A stretch of DNA of 42,582 nucleotides from Lacticaseibacillus songhuajiangensis (GCF_003946025.1 NZ_RHNR01000018.1:1-42582); one strand, 5' to 3'. Shown: positions 1-9,204, counted from the first letter of the stretch. A program made the numbers and translations. Notes: generated by a model from the sequence alone, not told the origin.

Positions 1-215
1 AGTATTCGCAACGCTCCAAACGTTGCTTTCAGACCGGCCAGATGCGATTTCATGTCCCAAATACCGAGGTGAATAATCCAGGTTTCAATAACTAATGTTA
101 CGGGAAGAGTAATTAGAATACAATTTAAAATGTTAGCGGCATCAAAAGTTGGATATATACCATTATGGATTTTCCTAGATTAATGGTGCCACCAAATTGT
201 CAGCAAGTTAGTCAA
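1..215. other. Window edge, no confident gene
   Basis: I see no well-supported gene here. On the minus strand a frame stays open from about position 205 to the window edge. Its only ATG is at 53-51 (MKSHLAGLKATFGAL...), with just a weak GGGAC upstream. It could be the start of a gene leaving the window or a remnant. The G+C content looks lower than in the flanking bceB-like gene. Confidence 0.25.
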
Positions 216-270
216 AAAAACGAACGTCGCGACATTTCCTAATTCAGGAAGCACAGTGACGTTCGTTTTT
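216..270 (-). terminator. Intrinsic terminator of the bceAB-like operon
   Basis: Thirteen-base arms (216-228 and 258-270, core CGAACGTC/GACGTTCG) flank a loop that holds a small second hairpin. Read on the minus strand the stem is followed by a run of seven T. It lies 12 bases past the stop of the permease gene. Confidence 0.85.
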
Positions 271-281
271 GTGAAAGCTAT

Positions 282-2303
282 TTATTGCTTGCGTTCCGCT
301 ACAATGCGGTAGTAAACACCAGAAGTAATGCGGTACATCAGGACGTAGACGAGGGCAAAAATAGCAAGTGTGCCGGCGATAATGAGCATGTAAGTTCGCC
401 AGTTCGTGATGCCAAACAGGACCATAATGCGCTGCACGAAGGGTGCGGCAACTAATGTGTGCACGGCTGCGACGACGAGCGGCACGTAGAAGAGGGTGAG
501 CAGTTGACTGCTGACGGTCTTCTTAATCTCGGCGCGACTGAGGCCGACTTGCTGTAAGATGGCATAACGCTTGGCATCCGCTAGACCTTCCGAAACTTGC
601 TTGTAGTAGAGGATGAGCGCGGTGGCCATGATGAACATCAGGCCAAGCAAGATGCCCATGAAGAGGAAGGCACTCATCCACTGCATGATGCTGTCGCGGG
701 ATTCGGCGCGCGAATTGACGCCGATAATCCAACCAGATTCGGCAAGCTCACTTTTGCGGACAGCCTTGGCAAAATGCATCTGCTGGCTGTCGCTACCGCT
801 GAGATTCATGTATACGATGGTGCTAGTTTGCAGGTAGTCCAGGACGCCTTTGTTCGCGTTAGAAAATGCGCTCATGGCACGTTTCAGAACATTTGCGTTG
901 GCGAAGACAATCAAAGACGTGTGCAGGCCGTTACTGCTGTCACCATAGGGCAATTTTTGCGCCGCCGCGGTAGTGAAATTGTTGCCGCCAAGATGCAGGG
1001 TGCTTGGCCGTGTGCCGGCACTCGTGTAGTAGAGTACCTGCGTGTTTTTGAGTTTTCCGGAATAACTGTGCAGTCGGCGGTAGGCAGCTACCGTGGTAAC
1101 GGTGGTCATGCTCAGGTTGTCGTCTGGTCCGAACAAACCTGAGTAGTCGCTATCTTTTGCCAGCCGCAGTTTACCATTTTTGGAAATAGTTGGAACTGTG
1201 GCGTAACTGGTGACTGGCGTGCTGCTGGTGATGGTTAGGTGCTGCTTTTTGGCGAGCTTACTAATGGTTGCTTGGGCCTGCTTTTCGTAGCGCACATTAC
1301 CGTAGGATTTGTCCGCGTGCAGTTGGTAGGTCAGATCAACCGGTGTTTCAAGTGCCACAATCTGATCAACACCCTTGTAGAGGGTGAAGGTGCTGGCGAT
1401 GGTAACTAAGGTCATTGTGGCTAGAATCGCGATTGAGGCCAATCCAGACCCGTTCTGGCGCATTCGGTGGATCATGTTGGCTGTGTTGATGAAGTGGGCA
1501 GGTTGATAATAATAGTGCTTGTTCTTCCGCAACAGTTTGCAGATGAAGACGGAGCCGGCGATGAAGAGCGCGTAGGTGCCAATAATTACTAGGATGACGG
1601 CAACCAGGAAGAATTGCATCGCGCCTAGTGGTTTGGTGATACCCACGGCGACAGCGTAACCGGCGGCAAGTGCGATGAAGCCGATCAACGTCAATAGCCA
1701 GCGTGTCCTGGGTTCGCGTTCCCCTTCACTGGTGGCGCGCATCATCTCGATTGGCTTATGTCGTGCGAGCCAGACGCTGTCGAGGATAAACAGCCAGCAG
1801 AAGATCAGCAGCATGATACCCGCCGTAATCAGAATGGGCACAGGTGAAACGCCGAAGCCGGTACCCCGCGGCACCTGCAAAATTTTGGCCAAAAGCAGAT
1901 AGGTGAGACGGGCGAAGGCAGTACCGATGATACTGCCGGCAAGCAGGGTGATAAGCAAGCTGATGCCGAGTTCACCGGCGACGACGCGGCGCAGTTCGCG
2001 CTTGCCGAAACCAATAATGCTCTGCAGGGCGAGTTGGCGGGTGCGTTGCTTGAGCAGGAAACTGTTGGCGTACCAGGCCATAATCAGTGAGAAGATGGCC
2101 ATGACGACACTGCCATACTTGAATAGTTCGGCGGCTGCGGTCCGGGTGCCGGCGCTACCGGCGGCGAACATGGAATGAGCACTGGTGTAGGCAGAAATCA
2201 TGATGATGTTCATGACGGTCAGGAAAATGGTGGCCACGAGGAAGGGGATGAAGATGCGTTTGTGGGCGCGAATGTTAGTGGCGGCAAGACGGAGATAGAA
2301 CAT
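282..2303 (-). CDS. BceB-type ABC transporter permease (FtsX family)
   Basis: This 673-aa protein has the BceB layout. An N-terminal membrane helix (about 17-37) is followed by several more helices to about residue 260. Then comes a roughly 200-residue extracytoplasmic domain (about 315-525) and three C-terminal helices with an FtsX-type core. In this family the permease and its ATPase remove or shield cell-wall antibiotics such as bacitracin, nisin or mersacidin, and also act as the sensor for the paired kinase. Its start overlaps the ATPase stop by one base (TAATG), so translation is probably coupled. The peptide recognised cannot be told from sequence. Family assignment is firm. Confidence 0.93.
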   Translation of the reverse strand: MFYLRLAATNIRAHKRIFIPFLVATIFLTVMNIIMISAYTSAHSMFAAGSAGTRTAAAELFKYGSVVMAIFSLIMAWYANSFLLKQRTRQLALQSIIGFGKRELRRVVAGELGISLLITLLAGSIIGTAFARLTYLLLAKILQVPRGTGFGVSPVPILITAGIMLLIFCWLFILDSVWLARHKPIEMMRATSEGEREPRTRWLLTLIGFIALAAGYAVAVGITKPLGAMQFFLVAVILVIIGTYALFIAGSVFICKLLRKNKHYYYQPAHFINTANMIHRMRQNGSGLASIAILATMTLVTIASTFTLYKGVDQIVALETPVDLTYQLHADKSYGNVRYEKQAQATISKLAKKQHLTITSSTPVTSYATVPTISKNGKLRLAKDSDYSGLFGPDDNLSMTTVTTVAAYRRLHSYSGKLKNTQVLYYTSAGTRPSTLHLGGNNFTTAAAQKLPYGDSSNGLHTSLIVFANANVLKRAMSAFSNANKGVLDYLQTSTIVYMNLSGSDSQQMHFAKAVRKSELAESGWIIGVNSRAESRDSIMQWMSAFLFMGILLGLMFIMATALILYYKQVSEGLADAKRYAILQQVGLSRAEIKKTVSSQLLTLFYVPLVVAAVHTLVAAPFVQRIMVLFGITNWRTYMLIIAGTLAIFALVYVLMYRITSGVYYRIVAERKQ

Positions 2304-3073
2304 TATTCCGCCTCCTTATTACCCGTGAGCATGGCGGTCATTGTGCTGGAAATCTTGACGAGGAGTTCGTCGTTGCTCATATCTCCACGGTAAAGTTGGT
2401 GGAAAATGTGGCCGTCGCGAATGAAGAGGATACGCTGGGCGTGACTAGCTGCAACCGCGGAATGTGTGACCATCAGGATGGTTTGTCCTTCAGTGTTCAG
2501 ATTGCCGAGGAGCTCCAATAACGCGTTGGCCGTTTTGGAGTCGAGCGCGCCGGTAGGTTCATCCGCCAGCAGTAGTTCGGGATTTGTGACGAGTGCTCTA
2601 GCAGCAGCGACGCGCTGCTGCTGGCCACCGGAGAGCTCGTAGGGGAACTTCTGCAACTTGTCGGCTAGGCCGAGTTTAGGCGCCAAATCGGCAATTCGCC
2701 TTTGCATCTCGGGAACAGGGGTCTTGCTCAGGACCAGCGGCAGGGCAATGTTGTCGTAGACGTTGAAGGTGTCGAGCAGGTTGAAGTCCTGGAAGATGAA
2801 GCCTAGGTGTTCACGCCGGAACCGGGCGGCGTCTTGTTCTTTGATGTTACCGAGTTCGCGACCGCTCAAAGTGATGCTGCCGGAAGTCGGCTTGTCGAGA
2901 GCGGCAATCAGGTTGAGCAGCGTGCTCTTCCCAGAGCCAGATTCACCCATAATGGCAACGTACTCGCCGGCCTCCACGGTCAGCGAGACATCGGTCAGCG
3001 CATGCGTGCTACGGGCACCGAAGCGGGCGTGGTAGGTTTTGGCAACTTGTTTGAGTTCGAGTAATGAGGGCAT
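2303..3073 (-). CDS. BceA-type ABC transporter ATP-binding protein
   Basis: This 256-aa ATPase of the MacB/LolD/BceA group energises the adjacent FtsX-type permease. Walker A is GESGSGKST (43-51), the signature is LSGGQQQR (147-154), and Walker B with its catalytic glutamate is LLLADE (167-172). It lies just downstream of the kinase gene and has its own BceR box upstream, as expected for a detoxification transporter induced by its own two-component system. An AAAG run upstream of the ATG is only a modest ribosome binding site. Confidence 0.95.
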   Translation of the reverse strand: MPSLLELKQVAKTYHARFGARSTHALTDVSLTVEAGEYVAIMGESGSGKSTLLNLIAALDKPTSGSITLSGRELGNIKEQDAARFRREHLGFIFQDFNLLDTFNVYDNIALPLVLSKTPVPEMQRRIADLAPKLGLADKLQKFPYELSGGQQQRVAAARALVTNPELLLADEPTGALDSKTANALLELLGNLNTEGQTILMVTHSAVAASHAQRILFIRDGHIFHQLYRGDMSNDELLVKISSTMTAMLTGNKEAE

Positions 3074-3170
3074 GGGAATCTTCTTTCCGGCGCAACGAAA
3101 CGTGCACCTTTCTTGATACTTCTACCCTAGCATCTAGCCTGATGCGGCGGTACTTACAAGCATGCAGGCA

Positions 3171-3190
3171 AACTTACAATGCTGTAAGTT
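3171..3190 (-). promoter_or_regulatory. BceR-type operator upstream of bceAB-like genes
   Basis: A perfect 20-bp dyad, AACTTACA-ATGC-TGTAAGTT, matches the TNACA-N4-TGTAA motif known for BceR-like regulators. A partial second copy (ACTTACAAGCATGCA) lies at 3153-3167. On the minus strand a plausible -35 TTGTAA and -10 TAGATG, 17 bp apart, follow the boxes. The box touches the stop codon of the kinase gene at 3190, so the transporter promoter starts inside the end of that gene. Confidence 0.75.
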
Positions 3191-4161
3191 TACTCGCTGT
3201 GCCACTCCTGCTGGGCAAAATGCAGGCGGACGGTCGTGCCGTGGCCAAGCGTTGAGTCAACGGTGATGTTTAGCCCCATTTTGTGGGCGATGGTCTGACT
3301 CATGTAGAGCCCGAGGCCACTGGCCTTCTGGTTGTAACGGCCATTGTAGCCGGAAAAACCGGGGTCAAACAGGCGCGGCAGGTCGCTCGCCATGATGCCC
3401 ATGCCGGTGTCGGTTACTGCCAAGGAGTCGCCGTCCCAGTAAACGTGCACGTTGCCAGTTTTGGTGTATTTGGCGGCGTTCGTCAGAATTTGCTCCAGAA
3501 TGAAGCTCAGCCACTGACTATCACCCACGACTTGTGGTAGTTCATCGACGCGCACGGCCAGGTTCTTACCGATGAAGAGGGGCGCGAGCTGGCGTAACTG
3601 CTGCTGCACCAGCGGCAGCAGTGCTAACTTTTGCAGCACGAGGTCGATGTTGACGTCTGCCATTTTGACGTAAGTCAGCATCATACGCACGTAACGCTCA
3701 ATACTGCGCACCTCGCCGCGCGCCGCAGTGGTGTCGACCGGCTTCACCTGCAGCAGGAGGTCCAGGGCTGCCAGCGGCGTCTTCATCTGGTGGCTCCAGA
3801 GTCCGAAGTGCTCGTTAAAAGCATGTGTTTGCGCCTTAGCCGCCTCTTCCGCGGTCTTTTGGCCAGCCACAGCCTTCGTTAGGAGCTGCTGATAGGCGAC
3901 CAGTGTCGCGTCTGGAGACGGTGACAGTTGCGTGGCCTCCGCTGCTGACAAGGTGTGTAGCAGTTGCAGGCGCCGGCGCCAACGCAGAAAATCAGCGGTG
4001 ATGAGCGGGATGAGCAGAACCGCGCTGAATAGACACAGGTCGAGAAGCGCGATGGCTGGCAGTTCTTCGAGCCACCAGGTGCAAGCAGCAATGATGAACA
4101 ATCCGATGGTGCCGCCAATGGCGAGACGGCGACTGCGCAGGTACTCCCAGAGGCTATTCAT
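3190..4161 (-). CDS. BceS-like intramembrane-sensing histidine kinase
   Basis: This 323-aa kinase has two N-terminal helices (about 15-31 and 36-55) separated by only a few residues, so it has almost no external sensor. That is the hallmark of BceS kinases, which read the transporter's activity. The H box is LWSHQMKTPL with His124. The N box (LTNAAKYTKTG), G1 (DTGMGI), F box and G2 (ASGLGLYMS) all follow. A longer reading frame begins at 4224, but the ATG at 4161, overlapping the regulator stop by 8 bases, gives the normal start MNSLWEYL. Confidence 0.93.
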   Translation of the reverse strand: MNSLWEYLRSRRLAIGGTIGLFIIAACTWWLEELPAIALLDLCLFSAVLLIPLITADFLRWRRRLQLLHTLSAAEATQLSPSPDATLVAYQQLLTKAVAGQKTAEEAAKAQTHAFNEHFGLWSHQMKTPLAALDLLLQVKPVDTTAARGEVRSIERYVRMMLTYVKMADVNIDLVLQKLALLPLVQQQLRQLAPLFIGKNLAVRVDELPQVVGDSQWLSFILEQILTNAAKYTKTGNVHVYWDGDSLAVTDTGMGIMASDLPRLFDPGFSGYNGRYNQKASGLGLYMSQTIAHKMGLNITVDSTLGHGTTVRLHFAQQEWHSE

Positions 4162-4855
4162 TGGTCGGCACCACGAGGCGGTAGCCTTGGCCGCGGACGG
4201 TTTGGATGCAGTCATCCAGCTCAATTGGTGCCACCTTTTGACGCAGGCGCGTCATCGTCACCGCCAGCGTGTTCTGATCAATAAAGGCGTCACTTTCCCA
4301 AAGGTGGGTGATGATGGCTTCACGGGAGACAACTTGCTGCGGGTTGGCGAATAAGAGACGCAAAATGCGAGTTTCGGTCGGCGACAGGTCGATGCTGCCG
4401 GGCTTAGACTGGCTACTGATCCGGTTATCAAGCGCCGCCAGCGTGAAGGGGCCACTGCTGTAACTTCCGTCGGTACTACCATCAACTTGGTATTCGTAGG
4501 CGCGGCGGAGTAGACCTTGAATTTTGGCCAGCAACACTGGTAGTTCAACTGGTTTAGCGAGGAAGTCGTCGGCGCCCATGTTCATTGCAAGCACAAGGTT
4601 CATGTCCTCGCTGGCGCTGGTCAGAAAAATGACCGGCACGTGCGAATGCTTTCGCAGCAGCTCGAGCCAGTGGAAGCCGTTAAAGTAGGGCAGACGCACG
4701 TCCAGCAGCACCAAATTTGGCGATGTGTTGCGAATTTCGGCGTCGACCGCCGTCAAATCGTTGGCAATCTGCACGGCATAACCCCATTGCGTCAGGTATT
4801 GGCTGATAGTGCGCGCGATGACGGCATCATCCTCCACAATAAAAATCTTCTGCAT
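4154..4855 (-). CDS. BceR-like OmpR-family response regulator
   Basis: This 233-aa regulator has a receiver domain with acidic pair ED(D) at residues 8-10, phospho-acceptor Asp52 in LVLLDVRLP, a conserved Thr in FLTSASE and Lys in FLAKPVE. An OmpR-type winged helix follows (about 135-230). The gene starts behind GAGGAGG. It is the first gene of the sensing pair and should activate the bceAB-like promoter through the dyad at 3171-3190. It is transcribed divergently from purA. Confidence 0.95.
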   Translation of the reverse strand: MQKIFIVEDDAVIARTISQYLTQWGYAVQIANDLTAVDAEIRNTSPNLVLLDVRLPYFNGFHWLELLRKHSHVPVIFLTSASEDMNLVLAMNMGADDFLAKPVELPVLLAKIQGLLRRAYEYQVDGSTDGSYSSGPFTLAALDNRISSQSKPGSIDLSPTETRILRLLFANPQQVVSREAIITHLWESDAFIDQNTLAVTMTRLRQKVAPIELDDCIQTVRGQGYRLVVPTNE

Positions 4856-4932
4856 GTTTGCCTCCTCGAGTGATTTGGCTTAAGTGTAGCATTTGCTCGC
4901 TTGCCGATCGCCCGTCGGGAAAATTTTGGCAA

Positions 4933-4975
4933 AATGTTCGGATTTGTGGGCTTGAAGAGGCAAAACCCGAACAAT
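4933..4975 (+). promoter_or_regulatory. Paired PurBoxes (PurR sites) upstream of purA
   Basis: Bases 4933-4945 on the minus strand read AAATCCGAACATT, a perfect match to the PurBox AWWWCCGAACWWT. Bases 4963-4975 on the plus strand read AAACCCGAACAAT, with one mismatch. The boxes are inverted and 17 bases apart, the arrangement known for PurR of Bacillus and lactic acid bacteria. A third CCGAAC core lies at 5019-5024 on the minus strand, inside the purA promoter spacer. Confidence 0.85.
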
Positions 4976-5010
4976 ATCCCGTAAAAATCCGCACAAACTA
5001 CCTATACCGC

Positions 5011-5039
5011 TTGTTTACGTTCGGAAACATTGCTATCAT
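5011..5039 (+). promoter_or_regulatory. Predicted purA promoter
   Basis: TTGTTT (5011-5016) and TATCAT (5034-5039) are 17 bp apart, and the -10 is preceded by TGC. The start codon of purA lies 43 bases downstream. Confidence 0.6.
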
Positions 5040-5081
5040 GGTTAAGGCTTTGAAACGCATATCCAGGAAGGGGTATTTTTT

Positions 5082-6371
5082 ATGGGCACAGTAGTTATCG
5101 TTGGTACACAGTGGGGCGATGAAGGTAAGGGTAAGATTACCGACTTCATGAGCCGCGGCGCCAAGATTGTGGCGCGCTACCAGGGCGGCGACAACGCCGG
5201 CCACACTATCCACGCGAACGGTCAGGTTTACAAGTTGCAACTTGTACCATCTGGCATCCTTTACGAAGACCAGCTCTCCGTTATTGGTAACGGGGTAGTG
5301 GCGAACCCGAAGAGCCTGCTCGGCGAACTCGGCCGGCTGCACGAACAGGGCGTCTCTGGCGACAACCTGCGCATCAGTGATCGCGCCCAGGTCATCTTGC
5401 CTTACCACATCCTGCTCGACAAGTTGCAGGAAGCGGCCAAGGGTGATGGCAAAATTGGCACGACCGGTCACGGGATCGGCCCTGCCTACATGGATAAAGC
5501 GGGTCGCGTTGGGATTCGTTTTGCCGACCTCCTCGAAAAGGACACCTTCGCAGCTAAGCTGAAGGCCAACCTGGACGAAAAGAACGTGTTGCTCACGAAG
5601 GTTTATGACCACGATCCACTGGACTTCGACCAGATTTTTGACGAATACTACGCCTACGGTCAGCAGTTGGCCAAGTACGTTGTCGACACCTCCGTTGTGC
5701 TGAACGATGCACTCGATGCTGGCGAAAACGTGCTGTTTGAAGGTGCGCAGGGCATCATGCTCGACGTGGACCAGGGCACTTACCCATTTGTCACCTCCTC
5801 CAACCCAGCTGGAGGTGTCTCCACCGGTTCCGGGGTCGGTGCTTCCCGCATCGACCGCGTTGTTGGGGTTGTGAAGGCCTACACTTCCCGCGTTGGGGAT
5901 GGCCCATTCCCAACTGAACAGCTGAACGAAACGGGTGACTTCATCCGCAACGCCGGCCACGAATTCGGGACCGTTACCGGACGTCCCCGGCGCATCGGCT
6001 GGTTTGACGCTGTCGTGGTTAACCATGCCAAGCGCGTTGCCGGTGTTACCGACCTGTGCATCAACTCCATCGATGTGCTGACTGGCCTCGACACACTGCG
6101 CATCTGCACGGCTTACAAGAAGTCGAACGGTGAAATCATCACGCGTTTCCCAGCATCACTCAAGGAACTGGCCGACTGCACGCCAGTTTACGAAGACATG
6201 CCTGGTTGGACGGAAGACATCACCGGCGCCAAGACGTTGGCTGACCTGCCTGAAGCTGCGCGCAACTACACCAAGCGCCTCGCTGAACTCATCGGTGTTG
6301 ACCTGCTGACCTTCAGTGTCGGTCCAGACCGTGACCAGACGAACGTGCTGGAAGATATTTGGGCAAAGTAA
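5082..6371 (+). CDS. purA: Adenylosuccinate synthetase
   Basis: PurA joins IMP and aspartate using GTP to make adenylosuccinate, the first committed step from IMP to AMP. The 429-aa length is normal. The N-terminus has the family signature [11 protein letters not shown], with the catalytic Asp and the P-loop-like segment. Further blocks include [25 protein letters not shown], and [12 protein letters not shown] near residue 300. The start follows AGGAAGGGG. Its promoter carries paired PurBoxes, so adenine-dependent control by PurR is likely. guaC, 28 kb further on, drives the opposite nucleotide interconversion. Confidence 0.98.
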   Translation: MGTVVIVGTQWGDEGKGKITDFMSRGAKIVARYQGGDNAGHTIHANGQVYKLQLVPSGILYEDQLSVIGNGVVANPKSLLGELGRLHEQGVSGDNLRISDRAQVILPYHILLDKLQEAAKGDGKIGTTGHGIGPAYMDKAGRVGIRFADLLEKDTFAAKLKANLDEKNVLLTKVYDHDPLDFDQIFDEYYAYGQQLAKYVVDTSVVLNDALDAGENVLFEGAQGIMLDVDQGTYPFVTSSNPAGGVSTGSGVGASRIDRVVGVVKAYTSRVGDGPFPTEQLNETGDFIRNAGHEFGTVTGRPRRIGWFDAVVVNHAKRVAGVTDLCINSIDVLTGLDTLRICTAYKKSNGEIITRFPASLKELADCTPVYEDMPGWTEDITGAKTLADLPEAARNYTKRLAELIGVDLLTFSVGPDRDQTNVLEDIWAK

Positions 6372-6411
6372 GCGTAGACCGCAATGCGGGTAGCGCCTGA
6401 GTATTAACGTC

Positions 6412-6451
6412 AAAAAGAGTCACCGCAATTATTTTGCGATGACTCTTTTTT
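6412..6451. terminator. Bidirectional terminator between purA and the M56 gene
   Basis: A hairpin with arms AAAAAGAGTCA and TGACTCTTTTT plus inner CGCAA/TTGCG serves both convergent genes. The minus-strand gene ends at 6450, within the hairpin's T tract. Confidence 0.9.
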
Positions 6452-7559
6452 AGCGCTTAATGATGTCTAGCTTACTAATTGGTTTTGCGTGCATGCTTCT
6501 CTGATCAAGATGGCCCATGTACTTGCCATCAATCATCAAGGCGAACTTTCCCTGGTGTTCGTAAACAAAATCGCGCCCGGGAATGATTTCGAAGGTACCG
6601 GCGAGCTTCTCTTGCACCTCCGGATAGTTAGAGAAGTCCGGTTCCACAATCACTGCACTGGCCAATAGCGGCACCGCAATGATGAGTGCCAGTAGTAGCG
6701 GTTGCGTGCGCCGCACCTGGCGCCCCGCCAGCATGAACTCAATACGCTCGCGTAGCGTGGCGCCTTCGAACATCGTGAACTGCGGTAGTAGTGCCGCCAG
6801 TCCTGGTTGGTAAGCGGTCTGGGGCTGTTTCTGCAGCTCACGGGTGATGTTGAGCAAATTTTGTGCGTAGGCGGTGGTGGTGTTACCGGCGCGGACGACC
6901 TGCTGGTCAACGCGCATCTCGATGATGAGGTTGACCTGGCGCCGCAGCAGGTAAATCGGCGGGAACCACCAGTAGGCGCACACGAGTACGGCCAGCAGGT
7001 ACTTCCAGAGCACGTCATGGTTGCGCACGTGCTGGAACTCATGCGTGAGCACGCTGCGCAAAGTGGCCGCGTCCATTGGCAAATCTGGAAGCACCAGTTG
7101 CGGCTGGCGCACGCCGCACACGAATGGCGATACGGCGCCGTGCATGCGCGCCACGCGCACGCCTTGAGGCACCGCAAAAGTCTCTGGCAGTCTTGCTTCT
7201 GCTAAGTGCTGGATGGCGTGGTTCAAGCGGCGGGTGCGTATGACGAGCCGCCCGATACCGACCAAACTGCCTAGCCCCCAGATAAGCGCCAGCATTTTGC
7301 CAATGCTAAAGGCGCCAAGCAGCGGTGCTGCCAGAAAAGTGAAAATCGCCGGCACGATGGTCAGCGATGCGAAAGTATGCGTATTAATGAATTCCAGTGG
7401 CAAGACCATCCGCACCAAGGCGATGATGGCAAAGGCCGCAATGAAGTCAATGCGAAACACCCGGTACGATTGCTTGCGCGTTAGCAGTAGTTGCAGCAGG
7501 CCGGTCAGCACGCAGCCGTATACCAGGGTGATTAAGAATGAGGCGAGCGACAGGTGCAT
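6450..7559 (-). CDS. M56 family (BlaR1/MecR1-like) membrane metallopeptidase
   Basis: This 369-aa protein has four to five membrane helices and a cytoplasmic zinc-protease segment with HEFQH (173-177) and a likely third ligand in EMRVDQQ (Glu214). A last helix at about 287-304 leads to an outer tail of only about 65 residues. BlaR1 and MecR1 carry a penicillin-binding sensor domain there; this protein does not, so its signal is unknown. It should inactivate the repressor encoded just upstream. The start follows GGGAGGT. Spacing of 14 bases to the repressor gene indicates one operon. Confidence 0.85.
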   Translation of the reverse strand: MHLSLASFLITLVYGCVLTGLLQLLLTRKQSYRVFRIDFIAAFAIIALVRMVLPLEFINTHTFASLTIVPAIFTFLAAPLLGAFSIGKMLALIWGLGSLVGIGRLVIRTRRLNHAIQHLAEARLPETFAVPQGVRVARMHGAVSPFVCGVRQPQLVLPDLPMDAATLRSVLTHEFQHVRNHDVLWKYLLAVLVCAYWWFPPIYLLRRQVNLIIEMRVDQQVVRAGNTTTAYAQNLLNITRELQKQPQTAYQPGLAALLPQFTMFEGATLRERIEFMLAGRQVRRTQPLLLALIIAVPLLASAVIVEPDFSNYPEVQEKLAGTFEIIPGRDFVYEHQGKFALMIDGKYMGHLDQRSMHAKPISKLDIIKR

Positions 7560-7573
7560 GGGCGACCTCCCGA

Positions 7574-7936
7574 CTAGTTATTCGCGCGCTCTTGGTCGAT
7601 GAGCTGCTGCAGGTCGTCGAGGTCACTAGCCTTGGCGTCCTTGTTGATGAAGTGTGCGACGAGACCCTTGAGCGCGTTGCTGCTGATGACGGTGGCGTAG
7701 TATTCTTCCTCCGTCAGCGTTGCGACGTATTCGCGGGTGAGCACGGTCCCACTGTAACCGATGCTGGCGGCCTTGATGTAACCCGCCTTGAGCAACTTGC
7801 GCAGCACCGACTGCACCGTGTTCATGCTGATATCTGCCTGATCGGACACCGCGTGCGCGGCCAGTGGCTTATCGCTAGCCCAGAGCACCTTCAAAATGTC
7901 TTCTTCACGGCGCGTCAGCCGAATCTTTTCTGTCAT
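7574..7936 (-). CDS. BlaI/MecI/CopY-family transcriptional repressor
   Basis: This is a winged-helix repressor of about 120 residues with the family pattern LTRREEDILKVLW, an HTH ending NTVQSVLRKL, and a wing YIKAASIGYSG. The C-terminal half should dimerise and contain the cleavage site used when the M56 partner is activated. An ATG at 7942 lies only 3 bases from AGGGGG, whereas the ATG at 7936 lies 9 bases away, so I choose 7936. No beta-lactamase or penicillin-binding protein gene lies nearby. Confidence 0.9.
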   Translation of the reverse strand: MTEKIRLTRREEDILKVLWASDKPLAAHAVSDQADISMNTVQSVLRKLLKAGYIKAASIGYSGTVLTREYVATLTEEEYYATVISSNALKGLVAHFINKDAKASDLDDLQQLIDQERANN

Positions 7937-7961
7937 GTTCATTTTCCCCCTAATGACTACT

Positions 7962-7972
7962 TACTAATAGTA
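7962..7972 (-). promoter_or_regulatory. Probable operator of the BlaI-type repressor
   Basis: The 11-bp palindrome TACTAATAGTA overlaps the minus-strand -10 box TATACT (7969-7974) just upstream of the repressor gene. This position suits autorepression. No strong -35 is visible. Confidence 0.5.
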
Positions 7973-8049
7973 TAACCAATATGGCTAAAAATAGGGAGAG
8001 TGTGGATTTTTACATTTAAGTGACAAGGAGTCATAAAAGCGCAATAGTA

Positions 8050-8100
8050 AAAAAATCCTGTCCACGGACCGCGCGGTTAGCGCCAATTCATGGACAGGAT
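8050..8100 (-). terminator. Terminator of the alpha/beta hydrolase gene
   Basis: Perfect 10-base arms ATCCTGTCCA (8055-8064) and TGGACAGGAT (8091-8100) enclose a 26-base loop. On the minus strand the stem is followed by a run of T. Confidence 0.8.
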
Positions 8101-8108
8101 AAGGGTTA

Positions 8109-9122
8109 TTACAGGTTTGCTTTAAAGAAATCGCTCAGCTTGCTAAATGGAATCAGTTCGGTGCGGTCATACAAATCAACGTGCCCCGCGCCAGGAACTT
8201 TGTAGAGCTCCTTAGGTTCGGCTGCCTTTGCATAAGCCTCCTCACTGAAACCGAGGGACATCGCCTGATCGCCGGCAACAAAGAGCAATGGCCGCGGCGA
8301 GATGGTCTCCACGTCGCTGAGTGAGTAGAAGTTGAGCAACTTAGCAAAAGTCGTCAGTGTCGGGTGAGTCGTCGTATCCGCCGCGCCGCGCTGGGTGCGG
8401 TAGAAGTCGTAGAACTCAGTGGCAAAAGCATCAGAGCTTTCGTCAATGGTTTCGGGTGTGCCGGAGGTGTAGGCGATGGCGCTACCAGCAGCTTCCACGT
8501 CGCGCTGCGCAGCTGCTTCATCAACCATGGCGTGGCCGCCCATCATGTCCCGCTGGCCACGGGCAACAGCACCCATATCGGTGAGGCTGACGGTCGCGAT
8601 GGCCTTTAGGCGGGTGTCAATTTTGGCTTCATTAATGGCAAAACTGCCGGACGCGCAGATGCCCAGTACGCCGATGCGCTTGGCATCAACGAAGCTCAGC
8701 TGGCCCAGGTAGTCGGCGCCAGCGGAGAAACTCTCGGAGTAGAGATCTGGTGCCATGGCATTGCGCAGACGGCCTTCACTCTCGCCCCAGAAAACCTGGT
8801 CAAAAGCTAGCGCAACGAAACCTGCTTCGGCCATCTTGGTGGCGTAGAGGTTTGCAGCCTGTTCCTTTACGGCGCCGTTGGGTGCGCCCACAACGAGCGC
8901 AGCGGACTTAGTCGTCTTATCTAGCGCCTTCGGGGTGAAGAGATTACCGGCTAGTTGCATGCCGTAGACGTTGCTAAAGGTGACTGGCTGCATGTCTACC
9001 GCATCGCTGGTGTACCAATTGTTCGCACCGTGGTGCCGATTGCCGGTTGGCAGTTCAGGGTTACGCGCGGCGACGTTGGCGCGACCAGCCGGGTACTCAG
9101 GGTTATTCAAAAATTCTGTCAT
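8109..9122 (-). CDS. Alpha/beta hydrolase (YcjY/dienelactone hydrolase-like)
   Basis: This is a 337-aa soluble hydrolase. The nucleophile elbow is GICASG with Ser158, an acid is likely in FVAGDQ, and the catalytic His lies in GAGHVDLYD. The pattern LVVGAPNGAVKEQAA...AFDQVFWGESEG is typical of YcjY-like proteins, whose substrates are mostly unknown. An upstream TTG at 9164 would add 14 residues; I prefer the ATG at 9122, which begins MTEFLNNPEY, though its ribosome binding site (GAGATGG) is weak. The gene has its own promoter and terminator. Confidence 0.85.
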   Translation of the reverse strand: MTEFLNNPEYPAGRANVAARNPELPTGNRHHGANNWYTSDAVDMQPVTFSNVYGMQLAGNLFTPKALDKTTKSAALVVGAPNGAVKEQAANLYATKMAEAGFVALAFDQVFWGESEGRLRNAMAPDLYSESFSAGADYLGQLSFVDAKRIGVLGICASGSFAINEAKIDTRLKAIATVSLTDMGAVARGQRDMMGGHAMVDEAAAQRDVEAAGSAIAYTSGTPETIDESSDAFATEFYDFYRTQRGAADTTTHPTLTTFAKLLNFYSLSDVETISPRPLLFVAGDQAMSLGFSEEAYAKAAEPKELYKVPGAGHVDLYDRTELIPFSKLSDFFKANL

Positions 9123-9176
9123 AGTGCCATCTCTGTTTCTGTTATGACGCATTCCAGCCCCCAAGACTTTGCTTTA

Positions 9177-9204
9177 ATTATATTATCCTGCGGCGGAAAT
9201 ACAA
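9177..9204 (-). promoter_or_regulatory. Predicted promoter of the hydrolase gene
   Basis: On the minus strand TTGTAT (9204-9199) and TATAAT (9182-9177) are 16 bp apart, upstream of both candidate hydrolase starts. Confidence 0.6.
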
